Part shown: in pieces, positions 53,987-64,000 of the stretch
Layout of the letters: every line of letters starts with the position of its first letter
Position numbering within the stretch: the first letter of the stretch is position 1
DNA from: Arachnia rubra
GTDB taxonomy: Bacteria; Actinomycetota; Actinomycetes; Propionibacteriales; Propionibacteriaceae
Reading direction: 5' to 3'
Assembly (NCBI RefSeq): GCF_019973735.1
Contig: NZ_AP024463.1
Coordinates: forward strand, 1,054,001-1,118,000
Length of the DNA stretch: 64,000 nucleotides
Made by a program: the position numbers and the translations under genes
The notes under the pieces: model-generated
Seen by the model: only the letters and a program-made list of their open reading frames with translations
Databases searched by the model: none
What the model was told of the DNA's origin: nothing

Positions 53987-54116
53987 CTGTTTCCAAGGGA
54001 CTACTCGTCTCAAAGGTGAAAGGTGGCCGGCGCATTGTTGCCCGGAAGTGCTCTATCATCGGGCGCTATGGGTCAGCCAGGCGTTGGCCTGACAGCCTCC
54101 TGGAATAGGAACTCTC

Positions 54117-55637
54117 GTGATCAAGTACATTGCCAAACGCTTGGGGATCTCTGTGGTGGTCCTCCTGCTGGGCTCTCTGCTGATGTTTGTCCTGGCCATC
54201 AACGCAGGTGATCCGCTGGCGGATCTGCGCGAATCGAACTCGCCCAACAGGGACAACCTGATGAAGCAACGGATCGCCTTCATGGGGCTCGACAAGCCTT
54301 GGTATGAGCGGTACTTGGAGTGGCTCGGAGGCGCGGCGAAGTGTCTGTACGGCCAGTGTGACCTGGGTACTGCCAGCAGCGGTCAGCCCGTTACCGTCCT
54401 GCTCTCCTCGGCGGCCTCGGTCTCGGTCAGGCTGGTGATCTTCGCGGTCTGCCTGGCCATTGTCACGGGTGTCATTCTGGGCATCCTGACCGCCATCAGG
54501 CAGTACAGCGGATTCGACTATGCCATCACTTTGATGGCTTTCGTGTTCTTCTCGCTCCCGGTGTTCTGGTTTGCGGTGCTACTGAAGCAGTACGCGGCCA
54601 TCGAGTTCAACAACTGGATAGAGAAGGCGCGTTTCGCGCCCTTGACGATAGCGGTGACAGCTGTGGTACTCGCCTTCATCGTTGCAGCGATCGTCGGCGG
54701 TTCGTGGAAGCGGCGCCTGATCACCTTCGGGTCCCTGGCCGTGAGTTTTGCCGGGATCATGGTCTACTTCGACGCCGTGCGCTGGCTCCGTAAACCCGTC
54801 TTCGGGATCCCCATGTACATCCTGGTGGTGATTGGCATCGGTGCCCTGATGGTCGTGCTCACCAGCGGTTTTGAGAACAAGAAGGTGCGCAACGCAGTGG
54901 GGGCAACGGTTCTTGGGGGGATCATCGGCTATGTCGCTCTGCGTGGGGAGTTGATGACGAATCCCTCAGTGCCGCTGCTGCTCGGTCTGCTGGCAGCCGC
55001 CATCGTGGTCGGCATTGCTGCGGGGCAGCTGCTGGGTGGGTTCTCCAAGCGTCAGGCGACCTTCGCCTCGGTGATCACCTCGCTGCTGGCCTCTCTGACT
55101 GCGATGATCGATCTGCTGCTGAGCAACTGGGCCGCCTATCTGAAGGACGTCGATCACCCCATCCCCACCATCGGAGCGTCCACGCCGAACCTGGACACCA
55201 GCTGGTGGGGATACACCATCGATGGCCTCACCCACATACTGCTCCCGACGATGGCGCTGACCCTGATCTCGATTGCCTCCTACACCCGGTATACACGAGC
55301 CTCCATGCTGGAGGTCCTGAACCAGGACTACATTCGCACAGCCCGTTCCAAGGGTGTTTCCGAGCGTAAGGTCATCACCCGTCACGCGTTGCGTAATGCC
55401 CTGATCCCACTTGCCACGATCGTGGCATTCGACTTCGCCGGTCTCGTCGGTGGCGCGGTTATCACCGAGACCGTCTTCGGCTGGCAGGGCATGGGCATGC
55501 TCTTCAAGGAAGGGTTGTTGGCCGCCGACCCCAACAGGATCATGGGCTTCTTCCTAGTGACAGGTACCGCCGCCGTCGTCATGAACATGGTGGCCGACAT
55601 CGCCTACGCCTTCCTCGACCCGAGGATCTCCCGATGA
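54117..55637 (+). CDS. Peptide ABC transporter permease, DppB/OppB type, enlarged
   Basis: 506 residues, about 170 longer than usual. The family start (YIAKRLGISVVVLLLGSLLM) and the end, with the EAA-type loop YTRYTRASMLEVLNQDYIRT ARSKG and GLVGGAVITETVFGWQGMG, are normal. Between residue about 155 and 330 an additional hydrophobic block with several predicted membrane helices is inserted (VVLAFIVAAIVGG, ILVVIGIGALMVVL, LLLGLLAAAIVVGIAAGQLL). GTG 54117 has AGGA upstream. It overlaps the next permease by ATGA. Confidence 0.88.
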   Translation: MIKYIAKRLGISVVVLLLGSLLMFVLAINAGDPLADLRESNSPNRDNLMKQRIAFMGLDKPWYERYLEWLGGAAKCLYGQCDLGTASSGQPVTVLLSSAASVSVRLVIFAVCLAIVTGVILGILTAIRQYSGFDYAITLMAFVFFSLPVFWFAVLLKQYAAIEFNNWIEKARFAPLTIAVTAVVLAFIVAAIVGGSWKRRLITFGSLAVSFAGIMVYFDAVRWLRKPVFGIPMYILVVIGIGALMVVLTSGFENKKVRNAVGATVLGGIIGYVALRGELMTNPSVPLLLGLLAAAIVVGIAAGQLLGGFSKRQATFASVITSLLASLTAMIDLLLSNWAAYLKDVDHPIPTIGASTPNLDTSWWGYTIDGLTHILLPTMALTLISIASYTRYTRASMLEVLNQDYIRTARSKGVSERKVITRHALRNALIPLATIVAFDFAGLVGGAVITETVFGWQGMGMLFKEGLLAADPNRIMGFFLVTGTAAVVMNMVADIAYAFLDPRISR

Positions 55638-56698
55638 GCCCCACAGAACCCGAGGAAAAGATGTCCGAGCAGAACAAACCGGAACAACCGGAACACAAAG
55701 ACGCAGAGCAGGCCACCTCGGAGCAGGGGCAAGGCGTCCCTGAAACCAGTGAACCCGATCAGGTGAGTCCGGATCCGGGAGAATACGAATTGGAAGAGAC
55801 GATCGACGAAGCGGGCCGGAACTCCTACTCTCAAGGCGCCCTGGTGCGTCGCCGTTTCCTCCACCACAAGGGAGCGATGGCGGCGAGTATCATCCTGCTC
55901 CTGGTCATTGTGCTCGCGTTCTCCTCCAGCCTCTGGTGGCCGAAAAACCACGTCGACCTGTACCCGCTGGCCAAAGCGAACGGTGCCCCCACCTTCCAGC
56001 TGTGGCCCTTCTCCTTGGGGGAGAACCCCTTCGGGCAGAACACCATTGGCAAGGACTACTTCGCCCTGGTGATGCAGGGCACCCAGAAGTCCGTGATCAT
56101 CGCCTTCGTCGTCGGTTTCATTGCGACCGCGATCGGAACCGTCGTCGGCTCCGCTGCCGGCTACTTCCGTGGGCGTGTCGAATCAGTCCTCATGCGGGCC
56201 ACTGACCTCGTGATCATCATCCCGCTGCTCGTATTGGCCGCGGTGTTGGGGCGCATGGTCGACGGTGCGAACATCTACATTCTGGCCGGAGTGCTGGGGC
56301 TCGTGGTGTGGACCGGGATGGCACGCCTGGTGCGTGGCGAGGTGCTTTCGTTGCGGGAACGTGAGTTCGTGCATGCGGCCAAAGCCATCGGTACATCGGA
56401 TTGGCGCATCATCTTCCGGCACATCCTACCGAACTGCATCGGCACCATCGTGGTGAACTCGACCCTGCTGATTGCCTCGGCCATTCTGTTGGAGACGGCG
56501 CTGTCCTACCTGGGATTCGGAGTCAGGTCTCCCGAGACCTCGCTGGGTCTGTTGATTTCCGAGAACCAGGCTGCCATGGGCACTCGACCCTGGCTGTTCT
56601 GGTGGCCGGGCCTGTTCATCCTGGTCATTGCGCTGTGCGTCAACTTCATCGGCGACGGCCTGCGCGATGCCTTCGACCCGCGGCAGCAGATGGACTGA
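55634..56698 (+). CDS. Peptide ABC transporter permease, DppC/OppC type
   Basis: 354 residues. A long hydrophilic acidic N-terminal stretch (about 65 residues, Glu/Gln/Pro-rich) precedes RRRFLHHKGAMAASIILLLVI. The EAA loop REFVHAAKAIGTSDWRII and the C-terminal ALSYLGFGVRSPETSLG are typical. Coupled to the other permease by ATGA. Confidence 0.9.
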   Translation: MSPTEPEEKMSEQNKPEQPEHKDAEQATSEQGQGVPETSEPDQVSPDPGEYELEETIDEAGRNSYSQGALVRRRFLHHKGAMAASIILLLVIVLAFSSSLWWPKNHVDLYPLAKANGAPTFQLWPFSLGENPFGQNTIGKDYFALVMQGTQKSVIIAFVVGFIATAIGTVVGSAAGYFRGRVESVLMRATDLVIIIPLLVLAAVLGRMVDGANIYILAGVLGLVVWTGMARLVRGEVLSLREREFVHAAKAIGTSDWRIIFRHILPNCIGTIVVNSTLLIASAILLETALSYLGFGVRSPETSLGLLISENQAAMGTRPWLFWWPGLFILVIALCVNFIGDGLRDAFDPRQQMD

Positions 56699-56708
56699 GG
56701 GGAAAGAA

Positions 56709-58469
56709 ATGAGCACTGAAGTCAACGAGACCACTCCGTCTTCCAAAGAACTCGAGCCGGTGCTCCAGTTCAGGGAACTGGATGTCAGCTTCCGTACTGA
56801 GTTCGGGCGGGTTCAGGCCGTCAAGGGCGTCAGCCTCGCGGTCAAGCCCGGCGAAGTGGTGGCCTTGGTCGGCGAATCGGGTTCGGGCAAGTCGGTGACA
56901 GCCACCACGGCCCTCGGTCTGCTGCCCAGGACCGCGCGTATAACCGGCGACACGATGGTTGCGGACAAGACAGTGGGGAGCCTCAGCCCGCGTGAAATGC
57001 GCAGTCTGCGTGGCAATCGTGTTGCCATGGTTTTCCAGGAGCCGATGACTGCCCTGAACCCGGTCATCAAGATCGGCGAGCAACTCACCGAGTCGATGGA
57101 GGTGCACAACGTCGCACACGGTGAGGTCGCCTGGCAGAAGGCGATCGACCTGCTCAAAGCCGTCGGTATCCCGAATGCGGAGCGGCGCGTCAAGCAGTAC
57201 CCCCACGAGCTATCCGGTGGTATGCGGCAACGTGTGGTGATCGCCATGGCCCTTGCCTGCGACCCCGAGGTGATCATCGCCGACGAGCCCACCACTGCCC
57301 TCGACGTGACCGTGCAGGCCGACATCCTCGATCTGCTGAGATCGCTGAAGGAAAAACTGAACACCGGAATCCTGCTCATCACCCACAACATGGGTGTCGT
57401 GGCGGACATGGCCGATCGAGTCGCAGTGATGTTCAAGGGCAACATCGTCGAACGCGGTACGGCAGAGGAGGTCCTCCTCAACCCGCAGCACCCCTACACC
57501 AAAAAACTCCTGGACGCGGTTCCGCACCTGGGGGCAGGGCATGGCCAGTTCGGTTCTGTACCGTCCGATGTCGCCGAGAACGCCACGTCGGCCCTCGAGG
57601 TCAATGAACTGGTCGTGGAGTACAAACGCACCGGAAAAAGACCGTTCCGTGCGGTTGACGGCGTCACCTTTGACGTGAAACGCGGTGAGATCGTCGGCCT
57701 GGTGGGGGAGTCGGGTTCCGGGAAATCCACCATTGGCAGGGCGCTGTTGGGACTGATCCCAGCCGCCGGGGGCGACGTGAAGGTGCTCGGCCAGGAACTG
57801 GTCCGGGGAGCCAGCTCGAAGAAGGGCCCACAGGGCCGAAACCTGAAGGAGCTGCGGCGCCGTATCGGGGTGATTTTCCAGGACCCTGCCGCATCCCTTA
57901 ACCCGCGCCTTCCCATTGGCGATGTGATCTCCGAACCACTGGAGGTGCACAAGGTCGGGGACAAGGCATCGCGGCAGAAACGGGTCTACGAGCTGCTGGA
58001 GGCCGTCGAGCTTCCAAGGAGCGCCTTCAACCGTTATCCGCACGAACTCTCCGGCGGCCAGCGGCAGCGTGTCTCGATCGCACGCGCGCTCTCGCTGAGC
58101 CCGGACCTGCTGATCGCCGACGAGCCGACGTCGGCTCTCGACGTGTCGGTGCAGGCCCAGGTGCTGGGAATGCTGACCGACCTGCAACGCGATTTCGGCT
58201 TTGCCTGCCTGTTCATCAGCCATGACCTAGCCGTCATCGACTCCCTCGCCCACCGTGTCGTCGTGATGCAGCACGGCAAGATCGTCGAGAAGGGGGATCG
58301 TGCGCAGGTGCTACTCGATCCGCAGGAGGAATACACCAAACGGCTCCTGGCCGCTGCCCCCGTCCCGAATCCCATCGAGCAGCGCGAACGGCGTGAGGAG
58401 CGTCACCGCCTGCTGGCGGCGTTGGGTGACGAAGTCGTGGAACTCGACACCCGCGAACTGGATCAGTAG
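56709..58469 (+). CDS. Peptide ABC transporter ATPase, DppD-DppF fusion
   Basis: 586 residues carrying two full ABC domains. Domain 1: Walker A GESGSGKSV, LSGGMRQRV, Walker B VIIADEPTTALD. Domain 2 (from about residue 295): Walker A GESGSGKST, LSGGQRQRV, Walker B LLIADEPTSALD. The linker carries the usual oligopeptide C-terminal motif HPYTKKLL. Start ATG 56709 with GGGGAAAG upstream. It completes the transporter begun at 52102. Confidence 0.94.
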   Translation: MSTEVNETTPSSKELEPVLQFRELDVSFRTEFGRVQAVKGVSLAVKPGEVVALVGESGSGKSVTATTALGLLPRTARITGDTMVADKTVGSLSPREMRSLRGNRVAMVFQEPMTALNPVIKIGEQLTESMEVHNVAHGEVAWQKAIDLLKAVGIPNAERRVKQYPHELSGGMRQRVVIAMALACDPEVIIADEPTTALDVTVQADILDLLRSLKEKLNTGILLITHNMGVVADMADRVAVMFKGNIVERGTAEEVLLNPQHPYTKKLLDAVPHLGAGHGQFGSVPSDVAENATSALEVNELVVEYKRTGKRPFRAVDGVTFDVKRGEIVGLVGESGSGKSTIGRALLGLIPAAGGDVKVLGQELVRGASSKKGPQGRNLKELRRRIGVIFQDPAASLNPRLPIGDVISEPLEVHKVGDKASRQKRVYELLEAVELPRSAFNRYPHELSGGQRQRVSIARALSLSPDLLIADEPTSALDVSVQAQVLGMLTDLQRDFGFACLFISHDLAVIDSLAHRVVVMQHGKIVEKGDRAQVLLDPQEEYTKRLLAAAPVPNPIEQRERREERHRLLAALGDEVVELDTRELDQ

Positions 58470-58506
58470 AGGTCCTCGGCGCGAGCTGGTCGACTCGAGG
58501 GGGTTT

Positions 58507-58866
58507 TCAATCCCCCGATCCCATCAGCTTGTCGATGGCCCTGCGGTCCTTCTTCGTCGGGCGCCCCGCGCCGCGATCGCGTTTGGCAACTGGCACGTTG
58601 AGGAACGCGGGACGTTCGGGGGAATGGTCCACGTAGGCCTTCCGGGCGATGGGTGCTCCGACCCGCTTGCTCAGCAGTTCCATCACCTCGAATTCCCGTG
58701 TCCAGCCGGGCTCTTTGACGGTGACGCGATCCCCGGGCCTGATTGTGTGTGCCGGTTTGACGGGGTCGCCGTTGAGCCGGATGTGCCCTCCGGTGACGGC
58801 TTTCGTCGCCAGTGAACGGGTCTTGAAAAGCCGGACGCTCCACAGCCACACGTCGATTCGGGTCAT
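58507..58866 (-). CDS. S4-domain RNA-binding protein (RqcP/HslR family)
   Basis: 119 residues. MTRIDVWLWSVRLFKTRSLA is the classical S4 start, followed by VTGGHIRLNG and RPGDRVTVKE. The basic C-terminus has GRPTKKDRRAIDKL. HslR/Hsp15 and RqcP act on stalled 50S subunits. It converges on the transporter genes. Confidence 0.87.
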   Translation of the reverse strand: MTRIDVWLWSVRLFKTRSLATKAVTGGHIRLNGDPVKPAHTIRPGDRVTVKEPGWTREFEVMELLSKRVGAPIARKAYVDHSPERPAFLNVPVAKRDRGAGRPTKKDRRAIDKLMGSGD

Positions 58867-58970
58867 GCAGGAATTCTAGGAGAATTGCGGATGAGTGCCT
58901 GCCGCCAGGTCTTTCACGAACTGAGTGGTTTCGGCTCGGTCGGCTCAACCGGAACCCCTAGGCTGCGTGT

Positions 58971-60107
58971 GTGGACATTCTGAGCGATGACGGTGCCATG
59001 GCTCTGGAAATGGCGGCAGCGGAGTCCGATCCGGATTCACTCGGCGCAGCCGAGCGGCTGCGGCGGCGTTTCCCGTCGGAACTGGCTGCTGCTGCTCTGA
59101 CCCAGGTGGCCCTGAGGCGCCGGGCCCGGGGGAAACTGCCGATGGCGGAACAGATGTTTTTCACCCCCGATGGGTTGGAACAAGCGACTCGCTGGGTGGT
59201 GGCCCGGTGGCGTGCCGCCCGGTTCGTCGATACCGGTGTCAGCGAGGTCTGGGACCTGGGATGTGGGATCGGGGTTGACGCGATGGCCCTCTCGGAGGCG
59301 GGCCTCGGCGTTCATGCCGTCGAATTGGATCCTGTGACCGCTGCCCTTGCCCGGGCCAACCTGGCTTTGGTCGGGGGTGGAGAGGTGACCGTGGGGCGCG
59401 CCGAGGACGTCCAGGTTCCCGAGTGGGGTGGGATCTTCCTCGACCCGGCCCGCCGTACCGCGCGGGGCCGGACCTGGGACGTCGCCGACCTCACCCCGCC
59501 GTGGCCGCTGGTGGAAGGCCATCTGACGGGGGAGCAGGCAGCCATCGCCAAGCTCGGCCCTGGCCTGCCGAAGCAGCTCATCCCTGACGGCGCCGGTGCC
59601 GCGTGGGTCTCGGTGGGGGGAGATGTGGTCGAGGTCATGCTCAGCAACATTTCACCGCCTGGCCCCAGGGCTGTGGTGTTTCCCAGGGGAGAGACCGAGC
59701 CCGACATCCTGGTGCGGGGCGCCGGGCCGCTGCCCGTCGCCCCGCCGGGAGGGTTCATTCACGAACCCGACAATGCCGTCATCCGTGCCGGGCTCGTCGC
59801 GGAGGCCGTCCCAGGCGGCTGGCTGCTGGCCGCCGGGGTGGCCTATGCCTCCTCTGAGGCCCCGGCCTCCAGCCCCTTCGTGACCGACTATCAGGTGCGC
59901 GAGGTCCTCGAATACGACGTCGCCACCCTGAGGCGCTGGGTCCGGCAGCACCGCATCGGGCGGCTGGAGATCAAACGCCGCGCCATCGACGTCGATCCCG
60001 CCGTTCTGCGGAAACAGCTGAAACCGAGGGGCGACGGGGCCGCGACCCTGCTGCTGGCCCGGACCGCCGCCGGAGCCAGGGCCTTCGTGGTCGAACGGGT
60101 GGGCTGA
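58971..60107 (+). CDS. SAM-dependent methyltransferase with THUMP-like domain
   Basis: 378 residues: N-terminal helical region, motif I VWDLGCGIGVDAMALSEAG, then FLDPARRTARGRTW and a THUMP-like C-terminal part (LPKQLIPDGAGAAWVS ... LKPRGDGAATLLLAR). The target is unknown; an RNA base is likely by domain type. Start GTG 58971. Confidence 0.82.
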   Translation: MDILSDDGAMALEMAAAESDPDSLGAAERLRRRFPSELAAAALTQVALRRRARGKLPMAEQMFFTPDGLEQATRWVVARWRAARFVDTGVSEVWDLGCGIGVDAMALSEAGLGVHAVELDPVTAALARANLALVGGGEVTVGRAEDVQVPEWGGIFLDPARRTARGRTWDVADLTPPWPLVEGHLTGEQAAIAKLGPGLPKQLIPDGAGAAWVSVGGDVVEVMLSNISPPGPRAVVFPRGETEPDILVRGAGPLPVAPPGGFIHEPDNAVIRAGLVAEAVPGGWLLAAGVAYASSEAPASSPFVTDYQVREVLEYDVATLRRWVRQHRIGRLEIKRRAIDVDPAVLRKQLKPRGDGAATLLLARTAAGARAFVVERVG

Positions 60108-60288
60108 CCTGCTGTTCGAGATGGAGCAGCCGCTCGGACTTCTTACTCCCGGGCGCCTGGGGTGCGCATCGCCGAGCTCGTGGACGCCGAAGTGGATCTG
60201 GTTCCTGAAAGCACGCTGCGCCCTGGCCTCAGGCAGCGGGTGCTGGAGGAGGCGGTCCCGCTGTGAGGTGTTCGGATCCGACACTTTC

Positions 60289-60315
60289 TTGGCACTCGGC
60301 TTGATTGAGTGCTAA
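60289..60315 (+). promoter_or_regulatory. CIRCE operator (HrcA site) of groES-groEL
   Basis: TTGGCACTC, nine bases, GAGTGCTAA: matches the CIRCE consensus TTAGCACTC-N9-GAGTGCTAA with one change. HrcA repressor would bind here. The possible -35 TTGATT (60301-60306) and -10 TATAGC (60322-60327) overlap or follow it. Confidence 0.9.
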
Positions 60316-60333
60316 CGGGGGTATAGCCTTTTT

Positions 60334-60374
60334 CTGGCACTCGGTAGGCCCGGGTGCCACCCGGGTGGCACCCG
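60334..60374 (+). promoter_or_regulatory. Degenerate second CIRCE and 24-bp perfect palindrome in the groES leader
   Basis: CTGGCACTC (60334-60342), nine bases, GGGTGCCAC (60352-60360) is a weakened CIRCE. Overlapping it, 60351-60374 is a perfect palindrome with 12-bp arms (CGGGTGCCACCC and its complement), a very strong RNA stem about 70 bases before groES. It could be a second repressor site or an RNA stability or thermosensing element. Confidence 0.6.
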
Positions 60375-60443
60375 CGACGACGCCCGGACCGGACACCGAA
60401 CTGAATCCGGCGTCAGCCGGACAACTACAGAAAGGGGTTTGTC

Positions 60444-60740
60444 GTGGCAACCACGATCAAGCCGCTCGAGGACCGCGTCCTCGTCCAGCCGCTCGAGGCC
60501 GAGCAGACCACCGCTTCCGGCCTGGTCATCCCTGACACCGCCAAGGAGAAGCCGCAGGAGGGCCGCGTCGTGGCCACCGGGCCCGGCCGCATTGATGACA
60601 AGGGCAACCGCGTTCCGCTCGACGTCGCCGAGGGCGATGTCGTGGTCTTCAGCAAGTACGGCGGCACCGAGGTCAAGTACGACGGCACTGACTACCTGCT
60701 GCTCAACGCCCGCGACATCCTCGCGGTCGTAACCCGCTGA
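60444..60740 (+). CDS. groES: Co-chaperonin GroES
   Basis: 98 residues, the 10-kDa lid of the GroEL chamber: [20 protein letters not shown], mobile loop [18 protein letters not shown] and the roof region. GTG 60444 with AAAGGGG eight bases upstream. Cotranscribed with groEL (15-base gap). Confidence 0.97.
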   Translation: MATTIKPLEDRVLVQPLEAEQTTASGLVIPDTAKEKPQEGRVVATGPGRIDDKGNRVPLDVAEGDVVVFSKYGGTEVKYDGTDYLLLNARDILAVVTR

Positions 60741-60752
60741 ATCGGGAAGTGA

Positions 60753-62345
<1,593 letters not shown>

Positions 62346-62358
62346 GCTGAATCCTCTT

Positions 62359-62396
62359 TGAGGGGGCTCCAGGGCAGTGATCCTGGAGCCCCCTCA
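62359..62396 (+). terminator. Rho-independent terminator after groEL
   Basis: Perfect 15-bp stem (TGAGGGGGCTCCAGG at 62359-62373 and its complement 62382-62396), 8-base loop, then ATGTGTTTT. It ends the groESL operon 14 bases after the stop. Confidence 0.85.
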
Positions 62397-62513
62397 ATGT
62401 GTTTTCACAAGGGATTTTGCCGCTGGTTCGGGTGCATGCGCCGACGGAGCTTCCGACAGCCTTTGGTAGAAAAATAGAAGTAAGTGTCATCCAATTGGAC
62501 GACTTGTGACTAA

Positions 62514-62527
62514 TGGAAGCGCTCTCA
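62514..62527. promoter_or_regulatory. LacI-family/cre-like operator
   Basis: TGGAAGCGCTCTCA fits the LacI/CcpA-type pattern TGNAANCGNTNNCA. It lies 81 bases before the start of the secreted beta-helix gene, a usual place for a sugar-responsive repressor. Rest of 62397-62607: nothing else seen. Confidence 0.6.
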
Positions 62528-62607
62528 TAAGTTGACGTCAATGACTCAACGGTGAATCATCTTCATCGCTGGTCGGACCGCATGTTCCCTACCGAGCGGA
62601 GCTCAGA

Positions 62608-64000
62608 ATGTCCATCAGTCGTCGCAGCATCCTGGCCACTGCAGTTGCGCTACCCGCGGTAAGCCTGCTGGCAGGTGCACCTGCTGCATCGGCGCGGTCG
62701 CGCAGAACCTTCTATCTTGCCGAGAATGGCAACGATGAGGCTGCCGGCACCTCCACTGACGCGCCCTGGAAATCCATCGACCGGGTCAACAAGGCCATGG
62801 CCGAGGGGGATATCGCGTATGGCGACACCATATTGTTCCAGCGTGGTCAGCGTTTCTACGGGGAGTTCCCCAGTCTGCCGGACCCCTCCGGTGATGAGCG
62901 GCTGACGTTTGGCGCCTATGGCAAGGGTGATCGCCCCCAGATCATGGGGTACAAGGTGCTGAACAAACGTGAGGCCTGGTCGAAGGCCGGCGCGAACCTC
63001 TGGCAGATCTACCTGGGAGATGCCAACAACTACTTCGGGAACACCTCCTCGACGGAGGAACGTGGGGGCAACGTCGGCCTGCTACGCCTGAACAACAACC
63101 TGCACGGCAATAAGAAGGCATCTGTGGCCGAGCTCAAGGCCGACTGGGACTTCCACTCGGACTCGACCACCAAGGTGTTGACCATCTGCATCCCAGAGAA
63201 TCCGACCGGCTACGGTGATCTCCGTGTCGCCGTCGACGGCCGCATCTTCCAGGCCAGGTCGAACACCACCATTCAGGGCCTCGACCTGATTGGTTGTGGC
63301 GGCCATGGAATCCAGGTGGTGGGCGCCTCTGGGGTCCGCATCTTCAACAACCGCGTCCGCCAGATCGGCGGCAGCGAGCTGATCGGCTACAGCGTCCCCA
63401 ACACGCGCTACGGCAATGGCATCGAGATGTGGATCGGCAGCAGCGACGTGATGGTGGAGAGCAACATCATCTATGACGTCTACGACGTCGCTGTCACCCT
63501 TCAGGGCGAGCAGGAGAACGACTTCATCGGATGGAAGAACGTCCACGTGAAGAACAATCGGATCACACGCTGCAGCCAGTCCTTCGAGGTGTGGTCACGC
63601 GGGAACAACCTGAGCTCCGGCGCCGGGTATGTGAACTGCTCCTTCACCGGCAACAACTGCACCGATGCGGGCATCGGCAGCTGGGGCTACGAGGCCCGTC
63701 CGAACAAGGACGAGGGCGGTGTGCACCTGCTTGCTTACAACGAGGAGCTCCCCATGGAGCTATCCATCACGGGGAACCGGTTCATTGGGGCTAAGAATGC
63801 CTACATGTACCGTCTGACTGAGGGTAAGTCTCGGATGGTCATCGACAACAACGAGATCGAGCTGGCCGCGGGGCAGCGTCTCCAGCAGCCGCGTCCCCCG
63901 GAGAAGCAGGAGCAGCGGGAAGAGACCATCGAACAGCATGAGGCGTGGTCGGACGCGACTGGATTCGACAAGAACAGCACCTTCAAGATCGCTGGATCCA
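62608..64000 (+). CDS. Tat-exported right-handed beta-helix protein (pectate-lyase-like), 3' end outside window
   Basis: At least 464 residues, no stop before the window end. The signal has twin Arg at 5-6 (SISRRSILATAVALP), then a hydrophobic helix and AASA cleavage near 29. The mature part begins TFYLAENGNDEAAGTSTDAP WKSI, the usual entry of parallel beta-helix polysaccharide enzymes, and continues with repeated N-rich turns (VRIFNNRVRQI, VMVESNIIYDV, VHVKNNRITRC, CSFTGNNCTDAG). It probably acts on an extracellular polysaccharide. Catalytic residues cannot be set in the visible part. ATG 62608 with GGAGCTC upstream; an operator-like site at 62514. Confidence 0.8.
   Translation, partial: MSISRRSILATAVALPAVSLLAGAPAASARSRRTFYLAENGNDEAAGTSTDAPWKSIDRVNKAMAEGDIAYGDTILFQRGQRFYGEFPSLPDPSGDERLTFGAYGKGDRPQIMGYKVLNKREAWSKAGANLWQIYLGDANNYFGNTSSTEERGGNVGLLRLNNNLHGNKKASVAELKADWDFHSDSTTKVLTICIPENPTGYGDLRVAVDGRIFQARSNTTIQGLDLIGCGGHGIQVVGASGVRIFNNRVRQIGGSELIGYSVPNTRYGNGIEMWIGSSDVMVESNIIYDVYDVAVTLQGEQENDFIGWKNVHVKNNRITRCSQSFEVWSRGNNLSSGAGYVNCSFTGNNCTDAGIGSWGYEARPNKDEGGVHLLAYNEELPMELSITGNRFIGAKNAYMYRLTEGKSRMVIDNNEIELAAGQRLQQPRPPEKQEQREETIEQHEAWSDATGFDKNSTFKIAGS

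Overview
The window is high-GC actinobacterial chromosome. Gene content and order (glmM, coaA, nadE, glmS, acpS, nnrD on the left; tsaE, tsaB, rimI, tsaD and groES-groEL on the right; CIRCE control of groES; GTG starts; TGA overlaps) fit Actinomycetota, most likely Propionibacteriaceae. That placement is an inference from layout, not a measured match.

Left core (1-8289): peptidoglycan precursor and cofactor genes. GlmM is cut by the window edge. It is followed by pantothenate kinase, an isochorismatase-fold hydrolase, glutamine-dependent NAD synthetase, GlmS, AcpS and the NAD(P)H-hydrate dehydratase.

IS junkyard (8413-16742): a stack of insertion sequences, several nested. Three IS3-family copies lie here (A, B, C; a fourth, D, is at 35162-36448). 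An IS5-type element carries IS3 copy B and itself sits in an older decayed IS5-type transposase gene. An IS30 element is split by IS3 copy C. A frameshifted IS256 element ends the stack. Short target duplications (GTG, CAT, ATC, AAG) are still readable.

Accessory island (about 16743-43450): an MFS exporter preceded by a 28-codon ORF, then a tight one-strand operon to 34872. Its centre reads MalQ, transaldolase, DegT aminotransferase, nucleotidyltransferase, GHMP kinase, Gfo/Idh oxidoreductase, SIS isomerase, SDR epimerase, UDP-glucose-dehydrogenase-like protein and GmhB-like phosphatase. From memory this is the lincomycin sugar block lmbQ-R-S-O-P-Z-N-M-L-K in order, read from the opposite strand. 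An archaeal-type seryl-tRNA-synthetase-like enzyme and a glycosyltransferase (possible LmbT role) follow. At the right end are a GH13 amylase, a GT4, a SAM methyltransferase and an Erm-type 23S rRNA methyltransferase. I read this as a lincosamide-type amino-octose cluster without the propylproline and NRPS-like genes. It is decaying: the class V aminotransferase is broken, the transaldolase C-terminus is frameshifted, and Gfo/Idh, aldo-keto reductase and PhyH remnants are present.

Right core (43453-64000): a GT4 mannosyltransferase with a 3' frameshift, an MFS-TetR pair, a DEAD-box helicase split at a C7 run, the tRNA t6A operon (GNAT-TsaE fusion, TsaB, RimI, TsaD), a dipeptide/oligopeptide ABC transporter, an S4 RNA-binding protein, a THUMP-like methyltransferase, groES-groEL, and the start of a Tat-exported beta-helix protein running off the window.
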